The notes beneath the pieces are model-generated. The model saw only the letters and a list, made by a program, of their open reading frames with translations. It searched no databases and had not been told where the DNA came from. 64,000 nucleotides of DNA, from NCBI GenBank assembly GCA_014549065.1, contig JACDOX010000224.1, positions 980,835-1,044,834 on the forward strand, written 5' to 3'. The stretch comes from Cardinalis cardinalis (Eukaryota; Chordata; Aves; Passeriformes; Cardinalidae). The position numbers and the translations under genes are program-made. Positions 52,001-61,457 of this stretch are shown one piece after another (the stretch's first letter is position 1; every line of letters begins with the position of its first letter).

Positions 52001-54314
52001 CTGAAAAAGGCTGGTACTGCCTGTAGGGAGTGGACTGAATGTGGTGTTGCTGCTCTTCCTGAAGGAAATGAGCTGTGATGCAAAGAGGATGTAACATAGT
52101 GGCAGTGACACTGTAGTCTGCATGGCACATGTTCTTCTGATAAGGCCCCACTATTCCTGTAAATTAAATTGGGAGCACACTTACACTTACCTTCTCAGGT
52201 GTGTTAGTCAGAGAAACTTGGTGATGTACACCTTTACTTCACCTGATCCCACCAAGTTCCTTATTAGGCAGAGGAGAATGAGTTGAAATGAGTGTGATTA
52301 TGATGAAATGCAAATTAGTTTTCCAACAAATGGTGCTACTTAGTATTTCTTTGCTCTGTCATAGGTGAAGGAGACAGCAAGATACAGATGTGACAAACAG
52401 AACTAAGCCCAAATGTAAACAACTGTTCATGGATTTCCATGAAGCCTGTCATGATGTGACTGAAGCAGGATCATGTTACTGGCCTGTACATCTCCAGCAC
52501 TCCTGGGAATGGATGGATGGTGACCAGCCCCTTCCAGCCTCCAGCTCTGCACAGGGGATGCAGTCATATCCAGTCACTGACTTAACCAGATACAGAACTG
52601 CACCCCAGATCGTAAGATGCTTTTTTCTTGGGTTGGTGCAATGACTTTGTGNCTTGGTGTTCTCCTACTGAAAACACCTAGAAAGGTGTGAGGAGCAACA
52701 GCTGTGTCTGTGCTTGAGACTGAGCACATGCTGTCCTCTGACACAGGACCTCACCTCAGAGAAGCTGGGTCTACCCTCAGCAGTGGGGGGCTGTGGCTGC
52801 ACAGCTGCACTGCAGTTACAACGTGTAAGACTGCACAAGTGCCNTCTGAACATTTCCTAATGATCACATTAAAGCAGGACAGAAATAAGTCAGGTTCCTG
52901 GGAAATTACAGAATCACAGAATCATCAAGGTTGGAAGAGACCTTCAGGATCATACAGTCCAACCATCAACCCTAAACCACCTTTACACCACATCCCTAAG
53001 TGACATATCCAGCTGCCTTTTGAACACTTCGAGAAATGGTGACTCTGCCATCTTCCTGGGCAACTCTCTCTAATGCTTAACTACTCTCTCAGTATCCAGT
53101 CTGAACCTCCCCTTGCTCAAGTTAAGGCCAGTTTTTCTCAAACTTGCAAGTGGGTCATAGCAGACTGACCTTCACCTCACTGTAACTTCCTCTCAGATAA
53201 ATAACCTCTGCTTCTCCAGACTAAACAACCCCAGTTGCTTCAGCCTCTCCAGGACAAGTCCAAAATTTCAATGTGTCAGTGGTTTTCCAGGGCACAACCA
53301 CTGAATGTTCTGGAGCAGGGAATCTAAATAGGAATTTGCTCCGCTCCTCTTTTAAGCAGCTCCCATGGAAAGGCTCCCTGAGCCTATGCTAATCAGACAA
53401 TTAAACCAGGTGTCATGCAGACCTGCTACAGGGTAAATCCAAGAAAAAGCAGGCCACTTTGGCATCATGCAGGGTCTGTATACCACAAAACATGACTACA
53501 ATCCAGAACATTTATCCATGCTCACATTGCACACCNCAGCTGTTTACACCAATAGATGTCTTTTGTCTTGTGCAATGCATATGAAGGTCTGAAACACACA
53601 TTTGGTTTAAAGCCCTCTTCAGTAACAATAAAATATAAATCAGTTTATAACTTTATGCTCCAGGTGATCTAAAGCCTAATTATTCTGAGGTTTTTGCTAA
53701 CAGAAATTCAATAGGGTCTTACTGATGCCAGTGGAGTTATGCTGCCCCTCAATGAACATAAGCAGAAGGATGAGCAGGCTCATGGTATTTCATAGCAGAG
53801 AGAGGCTTGTATACTATCATGCTGTATTGTTCAGCATACTACATCTGACCTCTAATGCCTGTTAACACATATGACTACTTATTTCCTGATGATTTTGGAA
53901 ATCAAAGCTCAATTAAAAGCAAGGGTTTAGACTGATTTTTTAGGTATTCTGTCACAAAAGATAGAACAGCAAACAATACATTTCTAACATATAAACTAGC
54001 ATATTCAAATCCCATCAGGTGATGGTGCTCATCATTGGGTGCATTCCTTTCCTAAGCAGATACATCTTTTAGCATGCCTTTCATGACATCATTTCATATC
54101 ACCTTTCTATTTGGAATCTCCACCAAGAACTATCAAAAACCCTAATAAATCAAAAGAAAATATTTCCCTACTAGAAATGACATAAATAATCAAAATTGAA
54201 AGATGACAAAATCACTGCACTTACTATGTGCCGTGCTGCGAACACGCCATCAACTATTGCACAACAGAAGGCTGCTACAACACCAAAGCTGATAAACACG
54301 ATGGAGGCCACCAG
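15842..54314 (-). CDS. TMEM255B: TMEM255B (FAM70B), transmembrane protein 255B, 3' part (six exons, partial)
   Basis: In transcript order the coding exons are 54314-54225, 31883-31803, 27866-27781, 25050-24891, 18893-18750 and 16009-15842, giving 242 residues plus a stop. The frame closes across all five junctions and each has GT..AG. TMEM255 proteins are four-pass membrane proteins of poorly known function. Visible here are one hydrophobic segment (LVASIVFISFGVVAAFCCAI), a cysteine-rich loop, the last hydrophobic segment (VLNIIGLFLGIITAAILGAF), and a proline-rich C-terminal tail ending PPPYAP. TMEM255B is preferred over the paralogue TMEM255A because of the linkage to GAS6 and a better tail match. 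By comparison with the human protein (about 326 aa) roughly 85 N-terminal residues, including the first two membrane segments, are missing; their exons were not found and probably lie to the right. The gene converges on GAS6. Confidence 0.93.
16010..18749. other. TMEM255B last intron
   Basis: 2.7 kb. At about 17705-18060 the sequence has a repeat-like feel (GGATATCCCAGATGTCC and following) that may be an old LTR, but I could not confirm a family. Otherwise nothing is recognised. Confidence 0.45.
18750..18893 (-). CDS. TMEM255B: TMEM255B exon: start of cytoplasmic tail
   Basis: 144 bp, 48 codons, phase 0 at both ends; acceptor gctcaacag, donor gtacag. It runs VPLSQIAFSA to PSYPLPLQ and contains LYNPAQQILTYAGF, a signature of this family directly after the last membrane segment. 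Confidence 0.94.
18894..24890. other. TMEM255B intron
   Basis: 6 kb. CT-rich stretches occur at about 23025-23140 and 24480-24520. The part from about 24340 to 24700, with a CT-rich tract followed by AATAAA at 24635-24640, may be an LTR 3' end but is not a confident family match. No coding signal. Confidence 0.45.
24891..25050 (-). CDS. TMEM255B: TMEM255B exon: last membrane segment
   Basis: 160 bp, entered in phase 2 (one base completes an Asn codon) and left in phase 0; acceptor ctttttcag, donor gtaagg. It encodes SDQSSSYYEFLG, then SCQDVLHLYRLLW, then a long hydrophobic stretch ending GAFKDM. A second AG eight bases... inside the exon start (after TTCAG) would break the frame with the upstream exon, so the first acceptor was chosen. 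Confidence 0.93.
27117..27160. repeat. 22-bp tandem duplication
   Basis: GCATGGTAAGATGATATACA occurs at 27117 and again at 27139, a 22-bp period with two copies. It lies just left of the CR1 fragment. Confidence 0.85.
27190..27440 (+). mobile_element. CR1 LINE, 3' fragment
   Basis: Matches the end of CR1 ORF2 and its 3' UTR: ATTAGGAAGAAATTCCTCAC, then a GTGAGGGTGGGGAGACACTGG-type segment, then GAAGGTCCCTTCCAA and the terminal ATTCTGTGATTCTGTG. The plus orientation is given by the 3' tail at about 27418-27436. It is 5'-truncated, as most CR1 copies are. Confidence 0.85.
27781..27866 (-). CDS. TMEM255B: TMEM255B exon: cysteine-rich extracellular loop
   Basis: 86 bp, phase 0 in, phase 2 out; acceptor ttttttggcag, donor gtaagt. 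It encodes 28 residues with six cysteines, including CQLKVKSNTCYCCDLYNC. The cysteine spacing matches TMEM255 proteins and implies disulphide bonding outside the cell (inference). The exon is too short to stand out as an open frame by itself. Confidence 0.93.
27939..28000. repeat. A/C-only low-complexity tract
   Basis: About 60 bases consist only of A and C, with runs such as AAACAAACAAACAAA and AAAACCCCAAAA. On the sense strand of TMEM255B it is T/G-only and begins about 73 bp upstream of the exon at 27866. Confidence 0.85.
28923..28989. repeat. 33-bp tandem duplication
   Basis: TCATAATGAAAAAGTAGAAG occurs at 28923 and at 28956, so the period is 33 bp with two copies, the second slightly diverged at its end. 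Confidence 0.85.
31803..31883 (-). CDS. TMEM255B: TMEM255B exon: extracellular loop, first part
   Basis: 81 bp, 27 codons, phase 0 at both ends; acceptor ctctttacag, donor gtaaac. It encodes EPRPLYNKRCQFYSSGIG through LYDAYQTE, close to the mammalian protein. This short exon was located by translation and splice sites. Confidence 0.93.
32729..32850. repeat. (AAAAC)n microsatellite and A/C-only tract
   Basis: Begins with about eight AAAAC units and continues as irregular A/C-only sequence (AAACAAACAAAA, AAACCAACAAACC). It directly abuts the truncated 5' side of the CR1 copy at 32870. Confidence 0.9.
32870..33750 (+). mobile_element. CR1 LINE, 5'-truncated copy
   Basis: The sequence encodes recognisable remnants of the C-terminal end of the CR1 reverse-transcriptase protein: MKFNKSKCQVLHFG, then KKANGIAAWIRNRVASRSRE, then ILPLYLALVRPHLE and CVQFWAPQFGKD, in more than one frame. 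It then continues through the 3' UTR to GAAGGTCTCTTCCAACCTAG and a tail ATTCTGTGATTGA. Frameshifts and stops make it non-functional. It looks younger than its neighbour at 34390 because longer coding stretches remain aligned. Confidence 0.92.
34390..36490 (+). mobile_element. CR1 LINE, decayed 2.1 kb copy
   Basis: Broken frames match CR1 ORF2 in order: LTRRGALLDFIVTNKERLLRD (34441-34500, end of the endonuclease region), DGVRKAKTLLEFSPARVAKG (34881 on), ILETISKHLKDMKVI then SSQHGFTKGESCLNHLLTFY (reverse-transcriptase N-terminal motifs, 35249-35365), then NMSQQCVLVARK and RPRKVILLLNTGETHLEYWV (35890-36035). Multiple stops and frameshifts show a pseudogene. The 3' end near 36485 is weakly preserved (CTCTGATTTTGTGA). 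The left end is approximate. Confidence 0.9.
37648..37684. repeat. TA/TG microsatellite
   Basis: Alternating pyrimidine-purine run (TATATATATGTGTGTATGTG and on), about 35 bp, interrupted. Confidence 0.8.
38234..38271. repeat. 19-bp tandem duplication
   Basis: GAAGGCAAATTGTAGCTTT is followed immediately by GAAGGCAAATTGTAACTTT, two copies with one mismatch. Confidence 0.85.
41120..41176 (+). mobile_element. CR1 LINE 3' tail, short fragment
   Basis: About 55 bp matching the end of CR1: TGATCATCTTAAAGGTCTTT, then CCAAC, then ATTCTACCATTCTATGAT. It is too short for subfamily assignment. Confidence 0.65.
43425..43563 (-). mobile_element. tRNA-Ile-derived SINE with CR1-like tail (TguSINE1-like)
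   Basis: Read on the minus strand from 43563 it begins with a decayed tRNA-Ile: a TTAGTGCAGCTGGTTAAAGC A-box segment, an anticodon-loop region GCTCATAATGCC, and a B-box segment GGGTTGATCCCTG. This is followed by a tail (ACTTAAGAGTTGGACTTGATG, then GATCCTTGTGGGTCCCTTCC and AACTCAGAATATTCC) that matches the 3' ends of CR1 LINEs. This head-plus-tail structure is that of the SINE known from zebra finch (TguSINE1). The tRNA arms are mutated and lack a full acceptor stem, so it is not a functional tRNA gene. Confidence 0.8.
48258..48850 (-). mobile_element. CR1 LINE, 3' fragment, minus orientation
   Basis: Starts on the plus strand with AGAATCACAGAATAGTTTGG (reverse of the CR1 tail) and continues through the reverse complement of the 3' UTR and ORF2 end (for example GGGATGGGGCACCTACCACC, TTCTCTGGACTTGCTCCAAG, CTCCAGGTGGGGTCTCACC). 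It carries an internal 23-bp tandem duplication at 48628-48673. It is 5'-truncated near 48850. Confidence 0.9.
48628..48673. repeat. 23-bp tandem duplication inside CR1
   Basis: CCTGTCTTCATAGGAATGGT occurs at 48628 and again at 48651, a 23-bp period. The duplication is within the CR1 copy and so postdates its insertion unless it was inherited from the source. Confidence 0.85.
49403..50290. repeat. 20-bp minisatellite, spanning an assembly gap
   Basis: The consensus unit is CTGCTGGGAGCCCTCAGYCA. One unit is visible before the gap (49403-49422). After the gap there are 27 complete units (49741-50282), each 20 bp except two 21-bp units at 50161 and 50262, plus partial units at the edges. Two main unit types alternate irregularly: one with CCCTCAG, the other with CACACAG, CATACAG or CACAGAG. 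Because 20 is not a multiple of 3 and the unit lacks stops in this strand's frames, frames stay open across the array and yield an artefactual 20-residue peptide repeat. It lies in a TMEM255B intron. Confidence 0.95.
49427..49726. other. Assembly gap, exactly 300 N
   Basis: A run of 300 Ns has minisatellite units on both sides, so the missing sequence is most simply more of the same repeat. The round number suggests a placeholder or an estimate rather than a measured length. Confidence 0.95.
50959..51000 (-). mobile_element. Possible CR1 tail remnant
   Basis: TTCACAGAATCACAGAATAA followed by CTCAGTTGGAAAAGG resembles the reverse complement of a CR1 3' end. It is only about 40 bp, so it is tentative. 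Confidence 0.4.
52905..53270 (-). mobile_element. CR1 LINE, 3' fragment, minus orientation
   Basis: Begins ACAGAATCACAGAATCATCA then GGTTGGAAGAGACCTTCAGG (reverse of the CR1 terminal repeat and 3' UTR) and runs through CTCCAGACTAAACAACCCCA and CAGCCTCTCC. It is 5'-truncated near 53270. Confidence 0.92.
54225..54314 (-). CDS. TMEM255B: TMEM255B exon: third membrane segment
   Basis: 90 bp, 30 codons, phase 0 at both ends; acceptor cttctcag, donor gtaagt. It encodes LVASIVFISFGVVAAFCCAI followed by VDGVFAARHI, nearly identical to the mammalian protein. It is separated from the next exon by a 22 kb intron. Confidence 0.94.
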
Positions 54315-55535
54315 CTGAGAAGAGAAAAACACATTGAGCAATCTTTTCAGTATAATTCCTTAAATAAAACAATTACACTAGTTTTTCTAGTATTCTGAAA
54401 TGATGGTTCCTGCTGCTGTAATTCACTTTAGATCAGTGTGTCAGGATGACAGTCATACACTAGTAAAAAGGCAGAAATACTTGATGCTGAGTTGACAGAC
54501 CATCAAGCCTACTGGAAAAGTTTAAATCTTTCAAGTGAAAATTAGGTCAGCTGCAAGAGTTAAATTCAATGCTGATTTCTTCCAAATCAACTTACTTAAT
54601 ACAACAGCAGTGCTTCCAAGGGACATGGTAAAAAGTCATCTTCCTGTTGGCTTACATAAATTTTGGAGCTTTACTACATGGTAGTGTTTCACATCAATAG
54701 ATAAAGGCAGCTGTAGTAAGATAATAACTAGCCTGTGAATGATCAGAAATCTTTTATCATCCCAAATAGCTTATGCCACAACAAAATCAGAGATTCAGAG
54801 GACCTGTGGAAGGGCTTGGCCCCCATCCTTGTTGGGGTTTCCAGCCTGCCCTCAGTCTCAGAGTGGACAGAGCAGAGCACAGCAGAGCTCAGTGAGTGTC
54901 CCAGCTGCAGCACAGACAGAACAATGTCTTCATCAACCTACTAGCCATAGCTTCAGACCTTGTTCTTCCTCCCAAACTGCTTCATTCATTAAGCACTATT
55001 AATTCTCTCTCAACAGGACTGCACCTGGTGCACTGCTGGAGCACAAGCAGTGGAGGTATGGAGGGCTTGGGGGAAAAGGCTGTGCAGGTTGGGCATGCTG
55101 AGCCCCCTGCTCTCTGTGCTGCAGCTCTGACAGCAAGTGCAGGGCTAGAACAACCCCAGACACCAAGAACTCCTGCCCAATACACTCTGGAGAGAGCAAC
55201 AGGACTTGGAAAGAACATGGAATGCATTTCCCACCAGGGACCAGTCAGTGTGCTGCTGACACACACTTCAGGTGACACTGGCTTCTTCTGAGGTCACATC
55301 TGAAGGGTGCAACGCTGTGATCCAGGTGAGATGAAGCCTTAAAAGACCAACTGTACACTTGGCAAGGTGCTCCCCTAGGTTTGCTAGCCCCAATGCCATC
55401 TGATGAGGGAGAGAACCTGACAGTCCTTACTCTCCCAGATTAGAGGATTTTGTGATGTTGAGGACTTTGCAGCCTGAGTTTGAAGGAATGAGTTCCTGCA
55501 GGTGACCCTAATATGCACTATCTGGCTATGCTTTT

Positions 55536-55552
55536 TAATGTAATGTAATGTA
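55536..55552. repeat. Short (TAATG)3 repeat
   Basis: Three copies of a 5-bp unit; minor. Confidence 0.6.
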
Positions 55553-58500
55553 TACTTCTCATGTCTCTGACATTTCTCAGGCAAAGTCCCAAGAGGAACC
55601 CTTTGAAACATCCTGTATGTTGATTTTAATTTACAACAGTATTAAGTTATACTTAATAACAACAACAGATTAAAAAAAATTCTTGAAAACTGACAGAACA
55701 GCATTCTTTTTCTGATAGGGCACATGGAAAAGGGATTCAGTTAAGAATGTGGAACCTTTTTGTTATTTGCCAGTCACTAAATGCTCCTTCAGAACATGAA
55801 TTCCTGAAATGCCCAGCTACAGATGACCAAAATTATATCCATACAGTTCATATATCCTTTTGCCTACATAAAATCTGCATTACCTAGATGCCATTTTCAC
55901 AAATTTGGCATCACTAACTCACTTGAAAAATGGACTCTTTAGCTTGCGTTAGGTTAAGAATAGTACAATGTCAACAGTGCTTCCAGGGGATGCAGCATTG
56001 TTGATTTTCTCAAAAATATATTGAGCAGGTAAGAAACTACAACCATATAAGCCCACAGCTTGGATGCACAGGTCAAAGCAATATCACCCACTTGGAGGTA
56101 AGAGCTCTTGGAGAATTGGCAAAAAGTACAGCTTAAAAGCAGAAGAATCACAACGCTTCCTGACATACTCCTTTAATCTTCCCTTTAGCTCATGTCTCAT
56201 GCAATCAGAGATGAGCCAGCACTGCCATAGAGATTGCTGTGGAATTGGGATCCTCAGCCTGGGGAGAAAAGGGGCACACAAATGTGGCTGAGGTAGATGG
56301 TACTGGCTGATCTTGGGAGCCTGCTGCATTCCCCCTGTAGCCAGATCCATCTTGCTGAAACCCTAGGAAAACTCTGTTGGTTGCATCACCCTTCAACCTC
56401 TGCTACCCATGGCTCTCCAGGGTGGAAGGTCATGTCCCATGAATCTGNTTGTCTAAAGATCTTGGCATTCAATTAATCAGACTGAGAAGGCTGTGGACTC
56501 CTATCACTGCAGAGTAGTGGGCTGTGCTGCCCTGTGGCAGCTGCATTTGCTACAGATCCTGGTCTCTTTATTTGAAAAAGCAGCAGTGTTTAAAAGTTCT
56601 GATTAAGCCATTATTGTCTGATACCTCTTTCTTGTTTTTCAAGTCACAGCAGTCAATCAAATAATTAGTGGGCTAAGCCAGGTGTTTCCAAATTGCCTGA
56701 GCTCAAGATGAATTTACTGGAAGCTGACCTCAAGGTGGCTTTTCATTTCACACATGAACAATTTATTGATGATCTACAATCCCCAAACCAACATTTTCCA
56801 CTCACTGAGATAGCTTAAATCACCTAATGAGTGTGCTGGCCTTTCAGTGTCACCATATAGCCTTAGGAGACCACATAAAAAGGTGCTGTAAATCACAGTA
56901 TAGAAAGGAGCTACAGAAAAAAGCTAAGGAGCTTTGCACTCCTCAGTCATGTTGGAGAGCATCTATGCTTCCAAGGAATTGTGTGCAAGTCAAAGGTTTA
57001 CAGCCAGAGCCTGCTGTTCTTCCCCATAACTACTAGTAACTACTTCAGTGAGCAGTCCCTTTAGAATCAGTTTCATTTCTTGACTGAAGTAATATTTATC
57101 CTGATGCCAAAGTGGCAGAACATGACACTGAGAGCTTTTTATGACTGAAATTGCCTTATATATATTTGAACAAAAGAAGTGATAATACAAGAGCACCACT
57201 AAAAAATTCCTTAAAATAAAATTACAGATTTATATTCTCTCTCAAATCTCTCATTGCTTATTAAGAATGTGAAAAACATAAAAAAACCAAGTACAAAGTT
57301 AATTACTTCTGAAAATTGCCAGGACAACCAAATGAAGAGCTGTTGTAAATTCAAAAGCTAATTTTCCTGAGTAGTAGGCGATTGCTAGAGCAGTGATTTC
57401 ACAAGCCTAGGACTGTCTAGAAAGAGAAGAAATGCAGTTCATTTAAAGATCGAGAATGTTTGCTGACAGGTAAAAGAAATGACACTTTAAAGAACATAAA
57501 TACTGATCCATCACATCATCTTATCTCCATTTTCAACAGCATTATGTTTTGTCAGGACAGTTATTCATTATTTATAGCAATATATTTGAACAGTTATTCA
57601 AGAAACAGTTTTGCTCTTGCTATTCCATTGGTGTGCAGCAAGGCTTCTCTACAACTGTTGCCATCAGAACATGTTTACTCCTGCCTCTTGTATAGAATAC
57701 AATAATGTGATTATTTACAAGGGAGCCATAAAACCAGCTATTAAACACTGAAAATTGTACTGTGTGGGCCTAACAATCAAACTCAAAAGGCAGTTGTTTA
57801 ACAGAGGGGTTTTAGCAAAAGGGAGAACAAAACAGCACATGGAATGAGGGAGTTTTGTACACAGTACTAACTAAAGAGCTATAATCTATCTTCAGCTGTG
57901 TCACAGAACTATGAAAACACTCTAAAAAGTAAAACTAGTGAAAGGCTGGACTGTTAAATTCTTGCATACTGCCTTCTTTCAGAAAAGACATGCATTTTTT
58001 CTCAGAATTCACCTGTCTTGGACAACCTCCTGTCCTTCAGCAGGCATACCACACCACTGCCTGTACTGTCACCCTCCTGCACAAGTGCGACTAGTGAAGG
58101 CAACAGAGGACACACAGTGGCCAGAGATGCTGGTCCCAGACTCTTGTTCAGCTACCAGAAATGTACCTGGCACAGGGAGTTGGCAGCTAAGTATCCCACA
58201 AGGATTCCCATAAGAGTTGGCCAGAGAGCAGCCCCAAGAGGATTTTTGAGTTTGATGAGGCCAGCCCAGCTGCAGGCACACTCTCATGTGCACACTGCAC
58301 CTCAGGTCCCCAGGCACACTCTGTGCTGAATGATGCACTGATGGTGCCACGTCCCTGGTGTGACGCACAGAGACCTGCAGCCAATGTTTGCTGGCAGATC
58401 CACAAAAAACCACGCTGCTCCTCAGCAGAAGCACATGCTGGCTACAGGCTGGCACCTCTCTGGCTGTTTCCAACAGCCCTGTGGAATANTTCTGGGAGCT

Positions 58501-59867
58501 AGCCAGCCTCTCAATTCTGGCACATCCCTGCTTTCCTCATGATTCTAATTGACCCTCTACCTATCCTCAACCAAAGAGCACAACTTCTCAGATAATGACA
58601 GTCATTTCTAGCACCAGATACTGTGTGAGATGCTTCATTCTCTTGATCTAGACCAAGCAGATCTGAGACTGAAAAATGTATGGATTTTTGTTTTCAAAAT
58701 CACCTCAGTACTGGATGCAAGTTGCATTAAATCTACCAGATTCACTTCTCTCATGCTAAATGGCTACTTCTGCATTGCACAGCCTCCAATGTCTCCAAGC
58801 ATTGAGCTGTTCATCAAGCCTCCCTGGGATTCTTTTCCAGGCAGAGAAGGAATCAGAATTACCATGACTGATGTAAATTGACAACCANTGCCATTCAATA
58901 GTTTTTGCTCTAGGAAGTTAAGTCTTTGCAAAAGGGTGTGTAAATGTTATGCCATAGGTTTGTAGACCTTTTTTATTCCCACACAGGTTCAAGTACTTGG
59001 AAAATAAATGCATGGGGCAGTTTGTTGTAGGCTGCCCCTAACATTACATTGCCCAAATTACAGTTTAATTCTGTGGGCCTTTTTACTGGTTTGATTTCCC
59101 CATGTCCCCAAGATCAGAATTGTAGTATTAAATAAATCTGCTGCACTTTTTCAATGGGGATGATGATGATGTAAGAGTAGAAGTTTACAAAAACTCATAT
59201 CACAAATCCAAAACAGAGAATGCTTTTTCACCCTGGNGCAACCAGGGAGCTGGAACAACCAATCTCAGCCAGGAGCTGCATCTGTTACCATGGTACCTCT
59301 GCAGGTCTATAGATCAGCAGCCTGCAAAATTAAGACAATTAAACTCATTGCACTGCCTTTTATTTCAGATGCTGCTGTCAACTAAGCACTGCCCATCTTG
59401 TGAAATGGGCCTGTATATAAGTACTTTAATTGTGAATTAATTTTCTCTAATTTGGAATGCCCTCTCCTGTGTGGCTGCTTCTCACACAACAGCCAATTCT
59501 TTTTCCTGCCCTTGGGACAGATGTTTTGCTGCTGTGATGAAAATGAAGCATAGGCAANACTCCTACAGTTTTCACAACTGAGCTAATTAGGAGGTTTCTC
59601 CCTACACCAGGTAATATGCTCCACAGTTTATGGCCTGACAACATATTCNTTCCATAGGCTTGTTCTTAAACAATGGCATGGCTGTAATTGAGGCTCTGCT
59701 GGAGGGTTGTCACACCACAGGAGATGGGATTACATCACGTTGTTATTCATTAATGCCAACTCCAGTCATAGTTGTGCACCAGTTACAATCACAAGAATTC
59801 ATAATGGTGAAAGACTTTCATGACTGCNCAAACTATGCATTCTAGTTCCTAAAGGAACCCTACAAAA

Positions 59868-60172
59868 AAAGCTGGAGAGGGACTTTTTACATGGGCCCTG
59901 TAGTGAGAGGACAAGGGGGAATGGCTTCAAACTGAAAAAGGGAAAATTTAGATAAGGTATTAGGAAGAAATTCTTTACAGTGAAGGTGGTGAGGTTGCCC
60001 AGAAAACCTGTGGATCTCACATCCCTGGAACTGTCCAAAGCCAGGCTGGATGGGGTTGCAGCAACTTGGCCTAGCAGAAGGTATGCCTGTCCATGGCAGG
60101 GGGGCTGGAACTAGGTGATCCTCTCTTTAAGGTCCTTCCCAACCTAACCCATCCTGTGACTCTATGATTGTG
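59868..60172 (+). mobile_element. CR1 LINE, 3' fragment
   Basis: Contains GGCTTCAAACTGAAAAAGGG, then TATTAGGAAGAAATTCTTTA, then GGTCCTTCCCAACCTAACCC and a tail TGTGACTCTATGATTG. These are the end of CR1 ORF2 and its 3' UTR in plus orientation. Confidence 0.9.
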
Positions 60173-61457
60173 TTGTCATATGTTTAGATTAAGTCTCATC
60201 TTTAAATCAAGTATGACCAAGTTAGAAAACTATGGCCTTCTCACAGTATAATCACTGTTGGATTCAGCAAGTCCAGTCATATTGTTCAATATTATCAGCA
60301 AAACCCAAAGATCTTAGATTCAGATTTCCTTCTCTCTCTCTGTTGTTAATAGCACCTCAGGGCATAGACTTGAGCCTGCNTGATTGCTTGCTCCCTGCCA
60401 ACTCAAAGGGCATCTTCTTCTCCAATCCTTAGTTTGGTTCCCTGCCGTCCAGCCCTTTCTCCTGCTCTCTGTCCCAAAGGGCTGCATCCCTTCATCCCAG
60501 CTCCTGTGCCCACCCAAACACATAGGAAGCCAGTGAAATTCACTCCACAGGCAGAAACTACTTACTCCCTCAAATGAGTTAAATCAGAAGACTGCAGAGA
60601 GAGATGAGCACTAGATTCAGTGCAAATGAGAAGGTGACACCATGTAGCCATGACAGAAGGGAAGGAGGCAGAAGTGCTGACAGCAACTAATAGATTGTTT
60701 CACCTGTTCTGTGTAATTTACAGTCCTANGGATTATCAAAGTAAAAGCTAGGTTTTAGCTGTAATGAATAAATCATAAGGACTGGGGTTATTTTGTTGTT
60801 TGTGGTCAAGGAGACTTTTGTTTTACTGCCTGTGAAGAAGTCTGCTGTTTCCCAGTATCNTGTCAGGGATAATTAGGAAAAATAGCAACATGAAAAGGCC
60901 AGTTGGTGTAACACAGGCAGGAGAAAAGTCCCATGAGACATTTAAGCAACCTCACATGCATAAAAAGGTCNAATTAATTAGATAAACAAAGGGGAAATAA
61001 TACAGAAACCACATGAGAGGTATAAATTATTATGCCAAAGAGAAAAAACAAGATCAAAATCCACTTTCAAAATCAAANTGGCATTTTAATGTGGAATTTT
61101 TTTTTTCTTCCCTGCCCCACATCCTGAAGGGCAAAATTGTGAAAGGCAGGATTTGCAACATCTTTTGTTACACCTTAGGTAGTCACAGTTAATTTTTATC
61201 ATACATAGGCATGTAAAAATGTAGGCACATTGCTTTCTCTTTTTCTCTTCCAGTGGTACTGCTGCTCAACTTTTGCTGATAATTCATCATTTAGGCTACA
61301 CACAATGGCAAGGAACTGCAGAAGTATCCAAGGATGGGAAATGTGCAACAGGGTGACTGAGCAGTCCTGGGTCTCCCCCAGCCCAAGCAGGTTTATGCAG
61401 CAAAGTTGAGTAAGAAAAGAAAGGGTGTAGGAATGTTCCTCACTCTGGGTCACCAAA

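Larger units (their letters stand above)
31884..54224. other. TMEM255B 22 kb intron, repeat-rich
   Basis: This intron holds the CR1 copies at 32870-33750, 34390-36490, 41120-41176, 48258-48850 and 52905-53270, the SINE at 43425-43563 and the minisatellite at 49403-50290. Stretches 36490-41120, 41180-43420, 43570-48250, 50300-52900 and 53280-54220 show no gene or confident repeat. Short open frames throughout lack recognisable domains. Confidence 0.6.

Noticed and set aside
55954..56166. Hydrophobic minus-strand open frame as a TMEM255B upstream exon
   Set aside because: It does not match the first two membrane segments of the family and lacks splice sites in the right phase.
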